DNA from: Promethearchaeota archaeon
GTDB taxonomy: Archaea > Asgardarchaeota > Lokiarchaeia > Sigyniarchaeales > SOKP01
Direction of reading: 5' to 3'
Length of the DNA: 6,701 bases
Assembly: GCA_030612905.1 (NCBI GenBank)
Contig: JAUWNA010000108.1
Coordinates: forward strand, 1-6,701
A model generated the notes under the pieces. It saw only the letters and a list, made by a program, of their open reading frames with translations. It ran no database searches and had not been told where the DNA came from. Shown here piece after piece: positions 6,437 through 6,701 of this stretch. A program made the position numbers and the translations under genes. Every line of letters starts with the position of its first letter. Position 1 is the first letter of the stretch.

Positions 6437-6701
6437 TTAAAGATTCATTTCTTCAATTTTCAATTTGATATCTATAGCCTCTTCTTTTGATATTTTATAC
6501 AGAAAGAAAAAAGCAATCGTACCAATTATTGTTATAATCATTGGTATTATAGACATTTGAAAAAGTAAACCAAACTTTGCAGCTTCACTGTTCAATGCTT
6601 CTAGACTTGGATCATAACCCGTAAAACCAGCTACAATCGCAAAAATTACTGTCTGAAAAAAGTATGAGAAAGCTGTGAAAATCTTGTAAATACCTGAATA
6701 A
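6437..6701 (-). CDS. C-terminal part of a second GPH/MFS-type transporter (cut by window edge)
   Basis: An open frame with no start in the window runs in from the right edge and ends at TAA (6437-6439), giving 87 residues. It begins YSGIYKIFTAFSYFFQ and contains two hydrophobic segments (about 8-28 and 43-68) joined by a loop with GYDPSLEALNSEAAKFG (28-44). It ends in a charged cytosolic tail (KISKEEAIDIKLKIEEMNL). This matches the end of GPH-family symporters: GIY before segment 11, an often DP-containing loop, IIPMI at the start of segment 12, then a YxxxxE-rich tail. It aligns with the C-terminus of the convergent transporter (SGAYYGALTF versus YSGIYKIFTAF), so the two are homologous though clearly diverged. 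The full gene lies mostly outside the window. Confidence 0.75.
   Translation of the reverse strand, partial: YSGIYKIFTAFSYFFQTVIFAIVAGFTGYDPSLEALNSEAAKFGLLFQMSIIPMIITIIGTIAFFFLYKISKEEAIDIKLKIEEMNL

Noticed and set aside
1..6701. CRISPR array, tRNA/rRNA gene, insertion sequence or integration site
   Set aside because: No regularly spaced repeats, cloverleaf-like sequence, rRNA signature, transposase or integrase frame was seen on either strand.

Overview
The window looks archaeal. It is AT-rich, and nearly every gene has its own TATA-box-like promoter about 25-30 bases before the start codon, so most transcripts should be leaderless or nearly so. Oligo-T tracts follow the genes and strong Shine-Dalgarno sites are absent. 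The gene content (an IlvD/Edd dehydratase, two Gfo/Idh/MocA oxidoreductases, an SCP2-domain protein, GPH-type transporters) and the base composition would fit an Asgard (Lokiarchaeota-like) archaeon. That placement is inference: no marker gene is present.

Layout, left to right: (1) an IlvD/Edd-family dehydratase on the minus strand (11-1678); (2) a 161-base divergent promoter region; (3) a Gfo/Idh/MocA oxidoreductase on the plus strand (1840-2946); (4) a second, paralogous Gfo/Idh/MocA oxidoreductase on the minus strand (2947-4203), whose stop codon directly abuts that of the first; (5) a 205-base divergent promoter region; (6) a small SCP2 lipid-binding-domain protein on the plus strand (4409-4837); (7) a GPH/MFS sugar-type symporter on the plus strand (4959-6368); (8) the 3' end of a second, convergent GPH/MFS-like transporter on the minus strand (6437 to the window edge). 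No stretch of more than 300 bases lacks a gene.

The likely common theme is uptake and oxidation of a carbohydrate. Transporters would bring in a sugar, glycoside or uronate, NAD(P)-dependent Gfo/Idh enzymes would oxidise it, and an IlvD/Edd dehydratase would convert the resulting sugar acid to a 2-keto-3-deoxy acid. The dehydratase could instead be the ordinary dihydroxy-acid dehydratase of branched-chain amino acid synthesis; its sequence carries features of both clades. The SCP2 protein has no evident link to sugar metabolism.

The genes alternate in strand and seem to be transcribed singly. Two tail-to-tail pairs of homologous genes (oxidoreductases, transporters) give the region a repeated, mirrored plan. 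I found no CRISPR array, mobile element, RNA gene or clearly new multi-gene system.
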